This document shows positions 27,533-36,287 of a DNA stretch of 64,000 nt, piece by piece. This DNA is from DATNPH01 sp036703315 (GTDB taxonomy: Bacteria > Cyanobacteriota > Cyanobacteriia > Cyanobacteriales > Coleofasciculaceae): assembly GCA_036703315.1 (NCBI GenBank), contig DATNPH010000076.1, positions 1 to 64,000 on the forward strand, written 5' to 3'. Under the pieces are notes generated by a model. It had not been told where the DNA came from, searched no databases, and was given only the letters and a program-made list of their open reading frames with translations. The position numbers and the translations under genes were made by a program. Within the stretch, counting starts at the first letter, position 1. Each line of letters starts with the position of its first letter.

Positions 27533-29068
27533 ATGATGACGGACCCTAACACCGGTCGCTTACTCGCCAATCGCTATCAACTCGTTGAGCTGATAGGCAA
27601 AGGTGCTATGGGTCGAGTTTATCAAGCCAAAGATATGTTACTGGGAGGCGTAACGGTTGCCGTTAAGTTTCTCTCCCAGACATTGCTAAACCAGAAAATG
27701 CGCGATCGCTTTTATCGAGAAGCCACTATCTGTGCCATGCTCGGTGAAAAAAGTAATCACATTGTTCGAGTCAGAGACTATGGCGTAGATGAAAACGAGG
27801 TTTCGTTCTACGTCATGGAATATCTGCAAGGAGCAAGCTTAAGCGAAGTGATTCGGCGGCAATCCGTTCCTCTATCTCGGTTTTTGAGCATTGCTCGCCA
27901 AATTTGTTTAGGCTTGCAATGTGCTCATAAAGGCATCGTCATTGAAGGTAAACCCAGCGCAATTATTCATCGGGATATTAAACCTAGCAATATTCTCATT
28001 GTTCAAGACGATTCTTTTGGTGAGTTAGTAAAAATTCTCGACTTTGGAATTGCTAAGCTTCTCCAGTCTGACGGTGATCAAACTCATACATTTATGGGTA
28101 CCCTTGCTTATTGTTCGCCCGAACAAATGGAGGGTAAGGAACTCGATAAACGCTCTGATATCTACAGTCTGGGCGTGATGATGTTTGAGATGCTGACCGG
28201 TGAAATGCCCCTGATAGCAGACACTCATTCATTCGGAGGCTGGTACAAAGCTCATCATTTCATCTCTCCTAGATCCTTTGAAATCGTTAATCCTAACCTA
28301 AAGTTGCCGAATCCACTAAAGAATTTGGTGATGAGCTGTCTGGCGAAAGAGCCAAGTGCTCGTCCTCAAAGCATAGAGGAAGTTCTACGGGTGTTAAAGA
28401 CTTTAGAGGAGAGCCTTGCTCATAGTCGGGAACTGGTTTACCGCATTAACCGAGTGCTGGAAAAATCGCCAGTTGTGACTAACTCGCGCCCAAAGCTTGC
28501 TCAATCTATCGATGAAATTTGTCGGCAGGCTTGTTGGCCGAAAGATAAACCTCTAGCGACAATAGTCTTTCCTCATGTAATTCGCACGACTCGCGAAGTT
28601 ATACCTAGCCTCTGGGTGATGCTGAAGCAACAGGATATTGAGAACCGTCAGGTGAGCACACGCTATAACCAATTCCTGTTTTTAATGTCACCTCATCCAA
28701 TGGTGCTATGGATTAGTGCTCTGCATAATCGTGAACATGGTGCCAACTGGCTGCCTTGTTACCTAGATCTTAAAACCGCCCTAGGTCAAAAAATGGTTAG
28801 GCTTTTGGGCGAAACGGGTTCCTACCGGATTCTATTCTTTGCTCTATCGGAGCCAGAATTGTGTGCTAACGTAATGACCTCAACAATTGCCCCTGTCCAA
28901 CGCCAACGGTTAGCACAGTGGGCAAATACCAGCCAGACTTTAGTTTCTGTTGGTCAGCCACAGTTAAGTAAAAAAATTCTTAAGCAGGAGTTTGAGAAGC
29001 TCAAGCCTAAGATTTTGATGAAGCTAGAAGCGATTCATACAGATTATCCAAGTGATATTTCAGAATAG
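27533..29068 (+). CDS. Serine/threonine protein kinase
   Basis: 511 residues. Kinase domain at ~12-290: glycine loop G-K-G-A-M-G-R-V, ATP lysine in V-A-V-K-F, catalytic loop H-R-D-I-K-P-S-N, D-F-G, and substrate-binding G-T-L-A-Y-C-S-P-E-Q. All key residues are intact. The C-terminal ~200 residues have no recognised domain and no membrane helix, so a cytoplasmic enzyme is likely. ATG at 27533 or 27536. No cognate phosphatase is adjacent; targets are unknown. Confidence 0.92.
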   Translation: MMTDPNTGRLLANRYQLVELIGKGAMGRVYQAKDMLLGGVTVAVKFLSQTLLNQKMRDRFYREATICAMLGEKSNHIVRVRDYGVDENEVSFYVMEYLQGASLSEVIRRQSVPLSRFLSIARQICLGLQCAHKGIVIEGKPSAIIHRDIKPSNILIVQDDSFGELVKILDFGIAKLLQSDGDQTHTFMGTLAYCSPEQMEGKELDKRSDIYSLGVMMFEMLTGEMPLIADTHSFGGWYKAHHFISPRSFEIVNPNLKLPNPLKNLVMSCLAKEPSARPQSIEEVLRVLKTLEESLAHSRELVYRINRVLEKSPVVTNSRPKLAQSIDEICRQACWPKDKPLATIVFPHVIRTTREVIPSLWVMLKQQDIENRQVSTRYNQFLFLMSPHPMVLWISALHNREHGANWLPCYLDLKTALGQKMVRLLGETGSYRILFFALSEPELCANVMTSTIAPVQRQRLAQWANTSQTLVSVGQPQLSKKILKQEFEKLKPKILMKLEAIHTDYPSDISE

Positions 29069-29098
29069 ATCTATTCTGAAAATAGGGAGCGGGGAACG

Positions 29099-29190
29099 GG
29101 GAATGGGAAGACTATTCTACGTAGTTTATGTATAATTAACTACCAATTCTCTTTAAATCGGTTGTGCCAGTTGAGGGTGCTCAATGTCGG
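29099..29190. repeat. Dispersed repeat, copy B
   Basis: Second copy of the element at 13025-13133, in the same orientation, between the kinase gene and the DUF167 gene. It begins with the identical 26-base block and ends in the shared CAATGTCGG. It lacks about 20 bases present in copy A, and a heptamer-like purine tract again precedes it. Confidence 0.85.
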
Positions 29191-29212
29191 ATTTAGCTAA
29201 TTTAGCCACTAC

Positions 29213-29440
29213 CTACTGTTCGGTGCCAATTTCAATCAGCTTGTTTCTTGACGATAAACCGGACTTAATTCGAATTTGAGACTTTGGGACATTAAACTTT
29301 TCTGCCAGTAGCTCAATTAACTCCTTATTTGCCTTACCATCCACGGGCGGCGACTTCAGATGTACTGTAAGACTACCATCTGTAAATTCTTCTATACTTT
29401 GCTTTTTTGAATTGGGTTTAACTTTGACTTGTTTGTGCAT
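29213..29440 (-). CDS. DUF167 (YggU-like) family protein
   Basis: 75 residues. Family signature: V-K-P-N-S-K-K near the start, then [16 protein letters not shown] and [12 protein letters not shown]. This matches the small alpha/beta DUF167 proteins found in all domains of life, whose biochemical role is not established. Length is close to the usual ~80-100 residues. It is a stand-alone minus-strand gene next to dispersed repeat copy B. Confidence 0.88.
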   Translation of the reverse strand: MHKQVKVKPNSKKQSIEEFTDGSLTVHLKSPPVDGKANKELIELLAEKFNVPKSQIRIKSGLSSRNKLIEIGTEQ

Positions 29441-29584
29441 TTAGCTGAGTTTTATCTTCAACCAGAGAATTTCCGATTCACAGTTGAATTTAATTTCTCC
29501 TCAAAATATTTCAAAAAATGATAGTCAGTGAGAGTTTCACTCCTCTTATCCTCTTATGAACTCTTAGTTGAAATTAAAATATCA

Positions 29585-30211
29585 TTAAGCTCTTTGCATG
29601 TTCTCTAGACTATCTAAGTTGAAAATAGGGGTTAAAAGCTGGGGGATAGGGAGCGAAAGATTCTCATTTTCTATTGTGTTCTTTAAGCGTATGGCTTGTG
29701 CTTGATAAGCTTGCCGGGAGATTGAATAGTACACGACATCATTGTCGTAGTAGTAGTCGTCTTTCTCGTATTTCATGCCTACTTTTTCCATCACACGGCG
29801 CGAGGCGATGTTTTCCGGTTTAGCGATCGCAACAATCTTTTCAATCTTTGCTGTCTCAAACCCATACTTCAGTGTGGCGGTAGCGGCTTCTGTCCCTAAA
29901 CCCTTTCCCCAGTAGGACTTTAACAACAAATAACCGACTTGAATCTCTGATGTATTCTCCAGAAACTTAAGCCCACAATGACCAATTAGTTTTTGATTCT
30001 TTTTATAAATTACCGCCCACACTCCGAAGTGATGCTGTTGCCAGTCCTCTGTAAAGGACTCAATGACAGATTTAGTCTGTTCCCAAAGTAATGGTTTTTC
30101 ATTGGACATATATTTAAATAGCTCTGGATGACTGTAGATGCGATACAAATCATCCGAGTCATCGGGTGTGAACTGCCTTAATCGCAGTCTAGGTGTCTCT
30201 ATATGACGCAT
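29585..30211 (-). CDS. GNAT-family N-acetyltransferase (RimJ/RimL type)
   Basis: 208 residues. It opens T-P-R-L-R-L-R-Q-F, the RimJ/RimL/RpsI-acetylase start, and has the acetyl-CoA loop region Y-W-G-K-G-L-G-T-E-A and the N-x-A-S-R-R-V-M-E-K-V-G-M motif. It transfers acetyl from acetyl-CoA to an amine; the substrate is unknown. The last ~40 residues run past the normal end of the domain. The DNA encoding them (29585-29690) resembles purine-rich spacer repeats and shares a C-T-A-A-G-T-T-G block with the usher gene's N-terminal region. The native protein probably ended near residue 168. Confidence 0.85.
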   Translation of the reverse strand: MRHIETPRLRLRQFTPDDSDDLYRIYSHPELFKYMSNEKPLLWEQTKSVIESFTEDWQQHHFGVWAVIYKKNQKLIGHCGLKFLENTSEIQVGYLLLKSYWGKGLGTEAATATLKYGFETAKIEKIVAIAKPENIASRRVMEKVGMKYEKDDYYYDNDVVYYSISRQAYQAQAIRLKNTIENENLSLPIPQLLTPIFNLDSLENMQRA

Positions 30212-30340
30212 GACGGCAAGGTACGATTTGAGCTACATGATTAAATCTTGTGGTTTTTTTTGTAGTTTTTGCGAAATTTTTTACAGAAATTACTAATTAG
30301 GTTCTAGATTTGTTACATAAATGACTAATTACGGTTTGAG

Positions 30341-32245
30341 ATGACTAGTGTTTCACCGCCCTCTGAGGCGAACAAAGGTCAGCGACCTCGCGAGAACGAC
30401 TGGCGGCTCTTCCTACGGCTGATACCTTATGGACGTCGTACCGGTCGTCTACTACTTGTTTCTATCGCTTTATTGCTGCCTCTATCGGTGGCAAGTGCGA
30501 TTCAACCCTTAATCATTGGTCAAGCCGTATCCTTAATTCGCTCGGAAGAGCAAACCTGGTCTTTTCTAAATGATCGTTCCTTATCAGAAGGACTAAATAT
30601 TCTCATTGGCTTACTGCTGTTGACCATCGTTGTCCGGTTGGCGTTTGCCTCTGTTCAAGGATTCTTAGTGGCGAAGGTAGGGCAGCAAATGACTGCCTGG
30701 ATTCGCGATGACCTCTTTGACCATGTCACCGCTCTAGCCGTGCGCTTTTTTGACCGAACACCAGTAGGGCGGTTGATTACCCGCCTCACAAGCGATGTTG
30801 AAGCCTTAGGAGATGTCTTCTCTACCGGTGCGATCGGGATTATCGGTGACATTCTATCAATGGTGGTAATTGCCATCACCATGTTTTTCCTGGAATGGAA
30901 ATTGGCGTTAATGCTGGTGCTGATGCTACTGCCAGTCACGGCTCTAATTGTTTATTTTCAGCAGGAGTATCGCAAAGCCAACTACAAAGCCAGGGAAGAA
31001 CTTTCGGCACTCAACTCGATGCTGCAAGAAAACATTACTGGTATTAATGTTGTGCAGTTGTTCCGCCGTGAGCAATTTAATGCTCAGATGTTCAGCGAGG
31101 TTAACAAGCGCTACATCATTCAGGTGGACAAAACAATTTTTTATGATTCAGCGGTTTCGGCAACCTTAGAGTGGATTAGCTTAGTTGCGATCGCGGCTGT
31201 GTTGTGGCTAGGTGGTCGGTTTGTTCTGGGAGATGCCCTGAGTTTTGGAGCCTTGGCATCATTTATCCTCTATGCTCAGCGTCTGTTTGACCCCTTGCGC
31301 CGATTTGCTGAAAAATTCACCATGTTCCAAGCCGGGTTTACGGCTATTGAGCGCATTAGCGACATCATGAATGAGCCGATTGAAATCCGTGACCCAGAAG
31401 GGCTGCAAATTAAAAGGTTGCAGGTTAGAAGTTTGGATGTTGAAGGTTCAACGTCTTCTAACCTACCTTACCCTACGGGCAACGGGTTCTCCTCCGGAGT
31501 ACAAGCTTCAACCCTCTCAGGAGAAATTCGCTTTGAACAGGTTTGGTTTGCCTACAAACAAGATGAATATGTTCTGAAAGACCTGAACTTTACCATTCGT
31601 CCGGGTGAAAAAGTTGCCTTAGTTGGTCCCACAGGTGCCGGCAAAAGTTCCATTATTCGTCTTCTGTGTCGCCTTTATGAACCCACACAAGGGCGAATCC
31701 TACTCGATGGCATTGATATTCGCGATTTACCTCAGGCAGAACTGCGGCGCTACATCGGTGTCATCCTTCAGGAAGGATTTCTATTTGCTGGTGACGTTAA
31801 GAGCAACATTTCCTTAGGAGAAACCTATTCATTTGAGGAAATCCAAACCGCCGCAAGAGTCACTAATGTCGATGGTTTCATTGAACAACTCCCTCAAGGC
31901 TACGACACCCAGTTGCGAGAGCGGGGTACTAATCTCTCTGGTGGTCAAAAGCAATTATTAGCCTTTGCTCGTGCTGCAATTCGTGATCCCCGTGTCTTAG
32001 TGCTAGATGAGGCAACAGCAAGTTTAGATGTCGGTACAGAAGCACTGATTCAACAAGCCCTAGATCGACTACTGGAAGAACGTACTGCGATTATTATTGC
32101 CCATCGACTCTCGACTATCCGCAATGTAGACAGAATTTTAGTATTGAAACGAGGGGAGTTGGTGGAATCGGGAAGTCATGAGGAACTGTTGCAGCACAAT
32201 GGGCTGTATGCCAGTTTATATAAATTGCAGATGTTAGGAGCTTGA
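30341..32245 (+). CDS. ABC exporter, fused permease/ATPase
   Basis: 634 residues. Membrane domain (six helices, ~30-335) with the ABC-exporter coupling motif F-F-D-R-T-P-V-G-R-L. ATPase domain (~385-630): Walker A G-P-T-G-A-G-K-S, Q-loop V-I-L-Q-E, signature L-S-G-G-Q, Walker B V-L-V-L-D-E-A and H-loop A-H-R-L-S. It works as a dimer and exports a lipid, peptide or drug; the substrate cannot be told. The linker contains ~35 extra residues encoded by a palindromic repeat (31404-31520). No partner subunit gene is adjacent. Confidence 0.93.
   Translation: MTSVSPPSEANKGQRPRENDWRLFLRLIPYGRRTGRLLLVSIALLLPLSVASAIQPLIIGQAVSLIRSEEQTWSFLNDRSLSEGLNILIGLLLLTIVVRLAFASVQGFLVAKVGQQMTAWIRDDLFDHVTALAVRFFDRTPVGRLITRLTSDVEALGDVFSTGAIGIIGDILSMVVIAITMFFLEWKLALMLVLMLLPVTALIVYFQQEYRKANYKAREELSALNSMLQENITGINVVQLFRREQFNAQMFSEVNKRYIIQVDKTIFYDSAVSATLEWISLVAIAAVLWLGGRFVLGDALSFGALASFILYAQRLFDPLRRFAEKFTMFQAGFTAIERISDIMNEPIEIRDPEGLQIKRLQVRSLDVEGSTSSNLPYPTGNGFSSGVQASTLSGEIRFEQVWFAYKQDEYVLKDLNFTIRPGEKVALVGPTGAGKSSIIRLLCRLYEPTQGRILLDGIDIRDLPQAELRRYIGVILQEGFLFAGDVKSNISLGETYSFEEIQTAARVTNVDGFIEQLPQGYDTQLRERGTNLSGGQKQLLAFARAAIRDPRVLVLDEATASLDVGTEALIQQALDRLLEERTAIIIAHRLSTIRNVDRILVLKRGELVESGSHEELLQHNGLYASLYKLQMLGA
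31423..31463. repeat. Nested palindromic repeat inside the ABC exporter linker
   Basis: Outer arms GGTTAGAAG (31423-31431) and CTTCTAACC (31455-31463) enclose inner arms GTTGAA (31439-31444) and TTCAAC (31447-31452). It is read in frame in the linker between membrane and ATPase domains. Confidence 0.75.
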
Positions 32246-32513
32246 GCTACAAAAAATGTTCTAGAACGTCGATTCACTATTCAGGCATATCAGCTCTTGA
32301 AAGGATGGCCGAAATGAGGGAGATAACTTCTGTGTCTTCCCTACTTTTCCTATCTTCTCTACCGTCCCCAACTTCCCTACCCTCACTCTCTGCCTTTACT
32401 GAATCGGTGTTCTAGGAAAGTAGTTTCGCAATTTATTCTACATCTCAGGCTCTTCGTTAGCTCAGTGATCGTCAAACATCTTAGAGAGCGAATGTTGTCA
32501 AACGGTAGGAAGA

Positions 32514-33125
32514 ATGAATTCACAAGTCAGAAAAGTCATTGGCTGGAGTGCCACGCTCACCTTGATTGCTTTAGTAGTTGGGTGTTCTCCCTCTAAGCCA
32601 AGCCCAGAAACGCCTCAATCAGCTAGTGGTTCATCTCAAGAGAGTGCGTCAAAAGCTTCAGGACAGTCAGTGCCAAAATCGACTCATCCCATTGGGGAGG
32701 TAGTTTCAATACAAGATAAACAGTTTAATTGGGAATTTACTGTTGACGGAATACGAGAGCATAAGGGAAAAGGAGTACTTAAACCAAATCAAGGAAACAA
32801 GTGGATTTTGGTTAAGACCACAACAGTTAACAAAGGGCAGGATACCCAAACTTTATCACTGGCGTCATTTGAACTCATCGATAGTAAAAATAACTCCTAT
32901 GAAGTGGCTCTACTAGCAGGAGCTTTAGAAGATGTAGAAAGCCCTACAGGTCAACTCAAGCCAGGTGATGTACGACAAGGTGAGGTGGCATTTGAAGTAC
33001 CAGCAGCTGCTACAGGATTGAAACTACTTTTTAAACCTAACAGTGGTGATTGCCAAGCCATTGCTTCTAAGCAGAAAACTTCAGCAACGCCTAATTGTAA
33101 GCCAATTGCCGTCAAGCTAAACTAA
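32514..33125 (+). CDS. Lipoprotein with a DUF4352-like domain
   Basis: 203 residues. A signal peptide ends in a lipobox (L-V-V-G-C), followed by a Ser/Pro/Ala-rich linker. The C-terminal ~130 residues are a beta-sandwich-like domain (I-L-V-K-T-T-T-V-N-K-G, F-E-L-I-D-S-K, P-G-D-V-R-Q-G-E-V-A-F-E-V-P) typical of DUF4352/immunoprotective extracellular domains. It is predicted to sit on the periplasmic side of a membrane. The 268 bp before it hold a purine/pyrimidine-rich tract common in this genome. It has no operon partner; function unknown. Confidence 0.8.
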   Translation: MNSQVRKVIGWSATLTLIALVVGCSPSKPSPETPQSASGSSQESASKASGQSVPKSTHPIGEVVSIQDKQFNWEFTVDGIREHKGKGVLKPNQGNKWILVKTTTVNKGQDTQTLSLASFELIDSKNNSYEVALLAGALEDVESPTGQLKPGDVRQGEVAFEVPAAATGLKLLFKPNSGDCQAIASKQKTSATPNCKPIAVKLN

Positions 33126-33356
33126 GGACTTGGTGGATAGAAAAGCCATTCATTCTGTTACTTAAATTTTAGAGAATGCAAATAACAGAACAAATCATAG
33201 ATAAAAATCAGGGTGCCATCTATTTTTAGGTAATAGGGAAACATCAAGTTGCTTTGCTCTAATTCAAAATTAATAAGTTCAAATGATACCCCATAGAGAA
33301 ATCTAGGCGATTGAAATAAGCACACATTAATTCAAGGCTCAGTCAGATACTCTGAT

Positions 33357-36287
33357 TTAATTAAATATTTTTAATTTTCCATAGCTAAAGCTTTTTTTAT
33401 TCACTCCCGACTTTTGCAAGAGGTTTAGTTCACTAAACGGTTCTGAAGAATTATTGAGTGTAATCGTACTTGGTTGTGTAGGTTCACCATTAACAAGTAG
33501 GGTATAAGTATCGGGTTGCAAACGCTCCATGTAGTACACGCCAGCCCCATTGGTGACAGAAAAGCGCCGCTGTGTCCCTTTTGAGCCAATGGCTTCCACC
33601 CTCGCACCAGCAACGGCAGTTCCTGTATTATCTGTTACCACACCAGAGAGACTAAACGAGGGAATTAAGGGGACAGGGATAGGCGTATAGCTTCCTGCAA
33701 CTACATCAACTGCCATAGCATCAACCGAGGGTTGCCAGTCAAGGGGAAAACCAGCGGGGTCAAGGTCGAGGCGATAGGTTCCAGGAGGTAAGCGAACCAG
33801 AACGCGATCGCCTTGCACTTCAGGTCGAGATGATTTAAGCGGCTGATTGTTTAATATGAACAGTAAATTAGCTGTTTCTGTATAATATTCTTCCTCTGGG
33901 TCATGTTTAGCGTTGTTGTTGCGGTCAAAAAAGGGTTGAATTAACAGACCGCCCTGAGTCCGGAGGTAGTCAGCACGGCGATCGCCTGGAAAAATTCCTC
34001 TCTGCAAATTAGCGCTACTGACCAACTCTATGCTGTAGCTTTCCTCACCTAAATTGACGGATATTCCCTGATAGCGCAAGCGCAGCAGTAAACCAGGAAG
34101 GGCTGCTATTTGGGTAGTAGCAACAATTCCAGATCCCTGAGAACCAACACCGTAACCCAAGTAAGTTTCCCAGAGATAGTTGCCGTCGGCAGCTTGTGCA
34201 GGGGAGCGGTAGCGCCATCCTAAAGTTAGCAGTTGCTCAGGAGCCGTTAGGTTAAGGGTTTCGTAATCCAGAAGCAATGCATGTCCTGTGTCGAACAATC
34301 GCTCACCGGAGAGGTTGTACTTCAGTTCTGATAGAGTACCAACTTCATTGCCGCGCCCATTAAATTCCAAAGCTCCTAGACGTTGAATGAGAGTCCACCG
34401 CAAGCGATTTTGCTCGTCAAGGGTAGCACGAGCAAATGTAAAACCAACGGGGCTACTCAAGGCAATCTGCATCCCCGCCGCGATACCATCAAGGCTGTTA
34501 TAGCTTCCTAGCAAGGTAAATTGGGGGGACAGCCGCCAATCTAGATTAAATCGGCGGGAGAAGCGATCGCTATTAAAGCGAGCAATAATATTAGGCGTGG
34601 GTTGATAGTAGACATTCGCATCGATATCCCAGGTATTCTTGTCATCCGGTGTCAGGACAGAAGCACTCACCTCAAACAGGACATTACTGGGTCGAAAAAA
34701 GATTTCTCCCAATCCTCTGACAGTTTGGTCATAAACCGTACCCACACCAACGGTAAAACTTTCTGAGACACCCCAACGTTGACCAATTCCTCCCTGAATA
34801 TCGGTAAACTTTCCCAAAAAACGATTGGCATCAACGTTCCGCCCAACACCAGCAGAAATAATGGTGGCTGACGCACCAGCCGGAATTTGCCCAGGCACCG
34901 TTGAGAACGTCGCCTCCCGAATTTCTGGAGGTTGTGTCCGTCCTTGTCGATAAAGTAAAACCTGATAATTGCTACCAAATATGTTCCCCTCCACCGCTAC
35001 ATTTTCAAAGCGGTAGATGCCAGAGGAATCTACCAGTACTTCATCAAGTACCCTACCCCCAAACCCCTCCATTAGCTGCACCAAGGTTCCTGGTTCCGCT
35101 TCACCAACAACGGTACGTCCCACTGAATTCGACTGTAAGCGTTCCCTAGGACTGAACCCCCCACCGTAAAGCTGCTCAGGCGACGTAAAGCCTTGCCGTT
35201 GAATTGTTGTAAAACCCCAATAGTTACCAGCTCTTTGAGAGCGCCAAAAGGTTGGTTGAGAACCAACCACATAATCAGCAAAAAGATTTTGTTGCAAGTA
35301 CTGAGCTTCTGCAACATTCCAAGTGCGCGAATCGCCTATCTCTGGTTGGTTAATGCGTACATAGCCACTGCCACTGAAAATACTTCCCACGGCTTGCAGT
35401 TCTCCCTGAACGTCCAGGGAATCTCCTTGCAAGTTGGTGGCATTTACTCGTTGCTCAACTGCTGCGATAGTAACATCCGGTGCTTTGATTCGCGGCAAGC
35501 CTTCTAATTGCACCGGAGCTTGTGTAATCCTCGTCTGCCCCGGTATAGGTTCTATTTGAGCAGGATTCAGTACGATCGCATATTCATTGATGTCAAATTC
35601 AACCGGGACACCCAATAAACGTTGCAGTTGTTGAACTGAAAAAACTAACCCTAACTCCGGGTCATTAATCAGCTCTTTGGGGTCAATACGAGTCACACTT
35701 GAGGTAGAACGCAACTCCAACTGACCATTCTCTAAAGGCATAACTTTCAGTTTTAACGCCTCTACCACTGCATCAAATGGCACTAACCAGTCTCCAAAAT
35801 CAACCGCCTCAGTTCCGTTTTCCAGTCCCCGTACCAAAACACCAAAAATTACTGAGCGTTTGCCTACATTCATCCCAACAGGAAAGACAGTAAATCTCAT
35901 TTGCACCTTGGGGGGTGACTGCTCAGAATTGGCTTGTCCTAATCTGAAAATAGGGAGTGGGGGTCGGAGCTTTAGTGTTAGTGTAGCGGGACGAAGTCCG
36001 GAGAGAGTGGGGAAGAGGGACGAGAGATTTTGATTATTTGTTGTGGGCGTTAGTCCCTGATGATCTAAGTTGTAAAAATCTATTTGAGATAAAGCCGTAG
36101 GGGCAATTCCCAGTACCCAACCAGCGATTAGTCCCAGACACCCCAACCCTAGATTACACAATTTTGAACTTTGAATATTGAAGTTTGAAATTTTAATTTG
36201 GAATTGCTGATCACTGCTCACCCAGCCACTCTTGTTCAAGGCGCTCCAACTTCGCCATAATGCTACTGGTGTTGTAAGGAAACTCAA
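33357..36287 (-). CDS. Divergent usher-like outer membrane protein
   Basis: Up to 976 residues. After a signal-like stretch ending A-L-S-Q, it has a soluble domain (~125-270), then a G-E-A-E-P-G-T-L-V usher-like beta domain. A long series of amphipathic strands suggesting a large beta-barrel (~480-800) follows, with an acidic N-N-A-K-H-D-P-E-E calcium-like loop. The C-terminus is a carboxypeptidase-regulatory/CarboxypepD_reg-like domain (V-T-D-N-T-G-T-A-V-A-G-A). The order resembles ushers of chaperone-usher pili, and a chaperone and a pilin gene lie just upstream. The start is unresolved: the frame opens at TTG 36287, overlapping the preceding gene by 77 bp, and an in-frame TTG at 36161 directly before the signal peptide is also possible. 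Residues ~65-115 are encoded by repeat-like DNA. Confidence 0.7.
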   Translation of the reverse strand: MSFLTTPVALWRSWSALNKSGWVSSDQQFQIKISNFNIQSSKLCNLGLGCLGLIAGWVLGIAPTALSQIDFYNLDHQGLTPTTNNQNLSSLFPTLSGLRPATLTLKLRPPLPIFRLGQANSEQSPPKVQMRFTVFPVGMNVGKRSVIFGVLVRGLENGTEAVDFGDWLVPFDAVVEALKLKVMPLENGQLELRSTSSVTRIDPKELINDPELGLVFSVQQLQRLLGVPVEFDINEYAIVLNPAQIEPIPGQTRITQAPVQLEGLPRIKAPDVTIAAVEQRVNATNLQGDSLDVQGELQAVGSIFSGSGYVRINQPEIGDSRTWNVAEAQYLQQNLFADYVVGSQPTFWRSQRAGNYWGFTTIQRQGFTSPEQLYGGGFSPRERLQSNSVGRTVVGEAEPGTLVQLMEGFGGRVLDEVLVDSSGIYRFENVAVEGNIFGSNYQVLLYRQGRTQPPEIREATFSTVPGQIPAGASATIISAGVGRNVDANRFLGKFTDIQGGIGQRWGVSESFTVGVGTVYDQTVRGLGEIFFRPSNVLFEVSASVLTPDDKNTWDIDANVYYQPTPNIIARFNSDRFSRRFNLDWRLSPQFTLLGSYNSLDGIAAGMQIALSSPVGFTFARATLDEQNRLRWTLIQRLGALEFNGRGNEVGTLSELKYNLSGERLFDTGHALLLDYETLNLTAPEQLLTLGWRYRSPAQAADGNYLWETYLGYGVGSQGSGIVATTQIAALPGLLLRLRYQGISVNLGEESYSIELVSSANLQRGIFPGDRRADYLRTQGGLLIQPFFDRNNNAKHDPEEEYYTETANLLFILNNQPLKSSRPEVQGDRVLVRLPPGTYRLDLDPAGFPLDWQPSVDAMAVDVVAGSYTPIPVPLIPSFSLSGVVTDNTGTAVAGARVEAIGSKGTQRRFSVTNGAGVYYMERLQPDTYTLLVNGEPTQPSTITLNNSSEPFSELNLLQKSGVNKKSFSYGKLKIFN

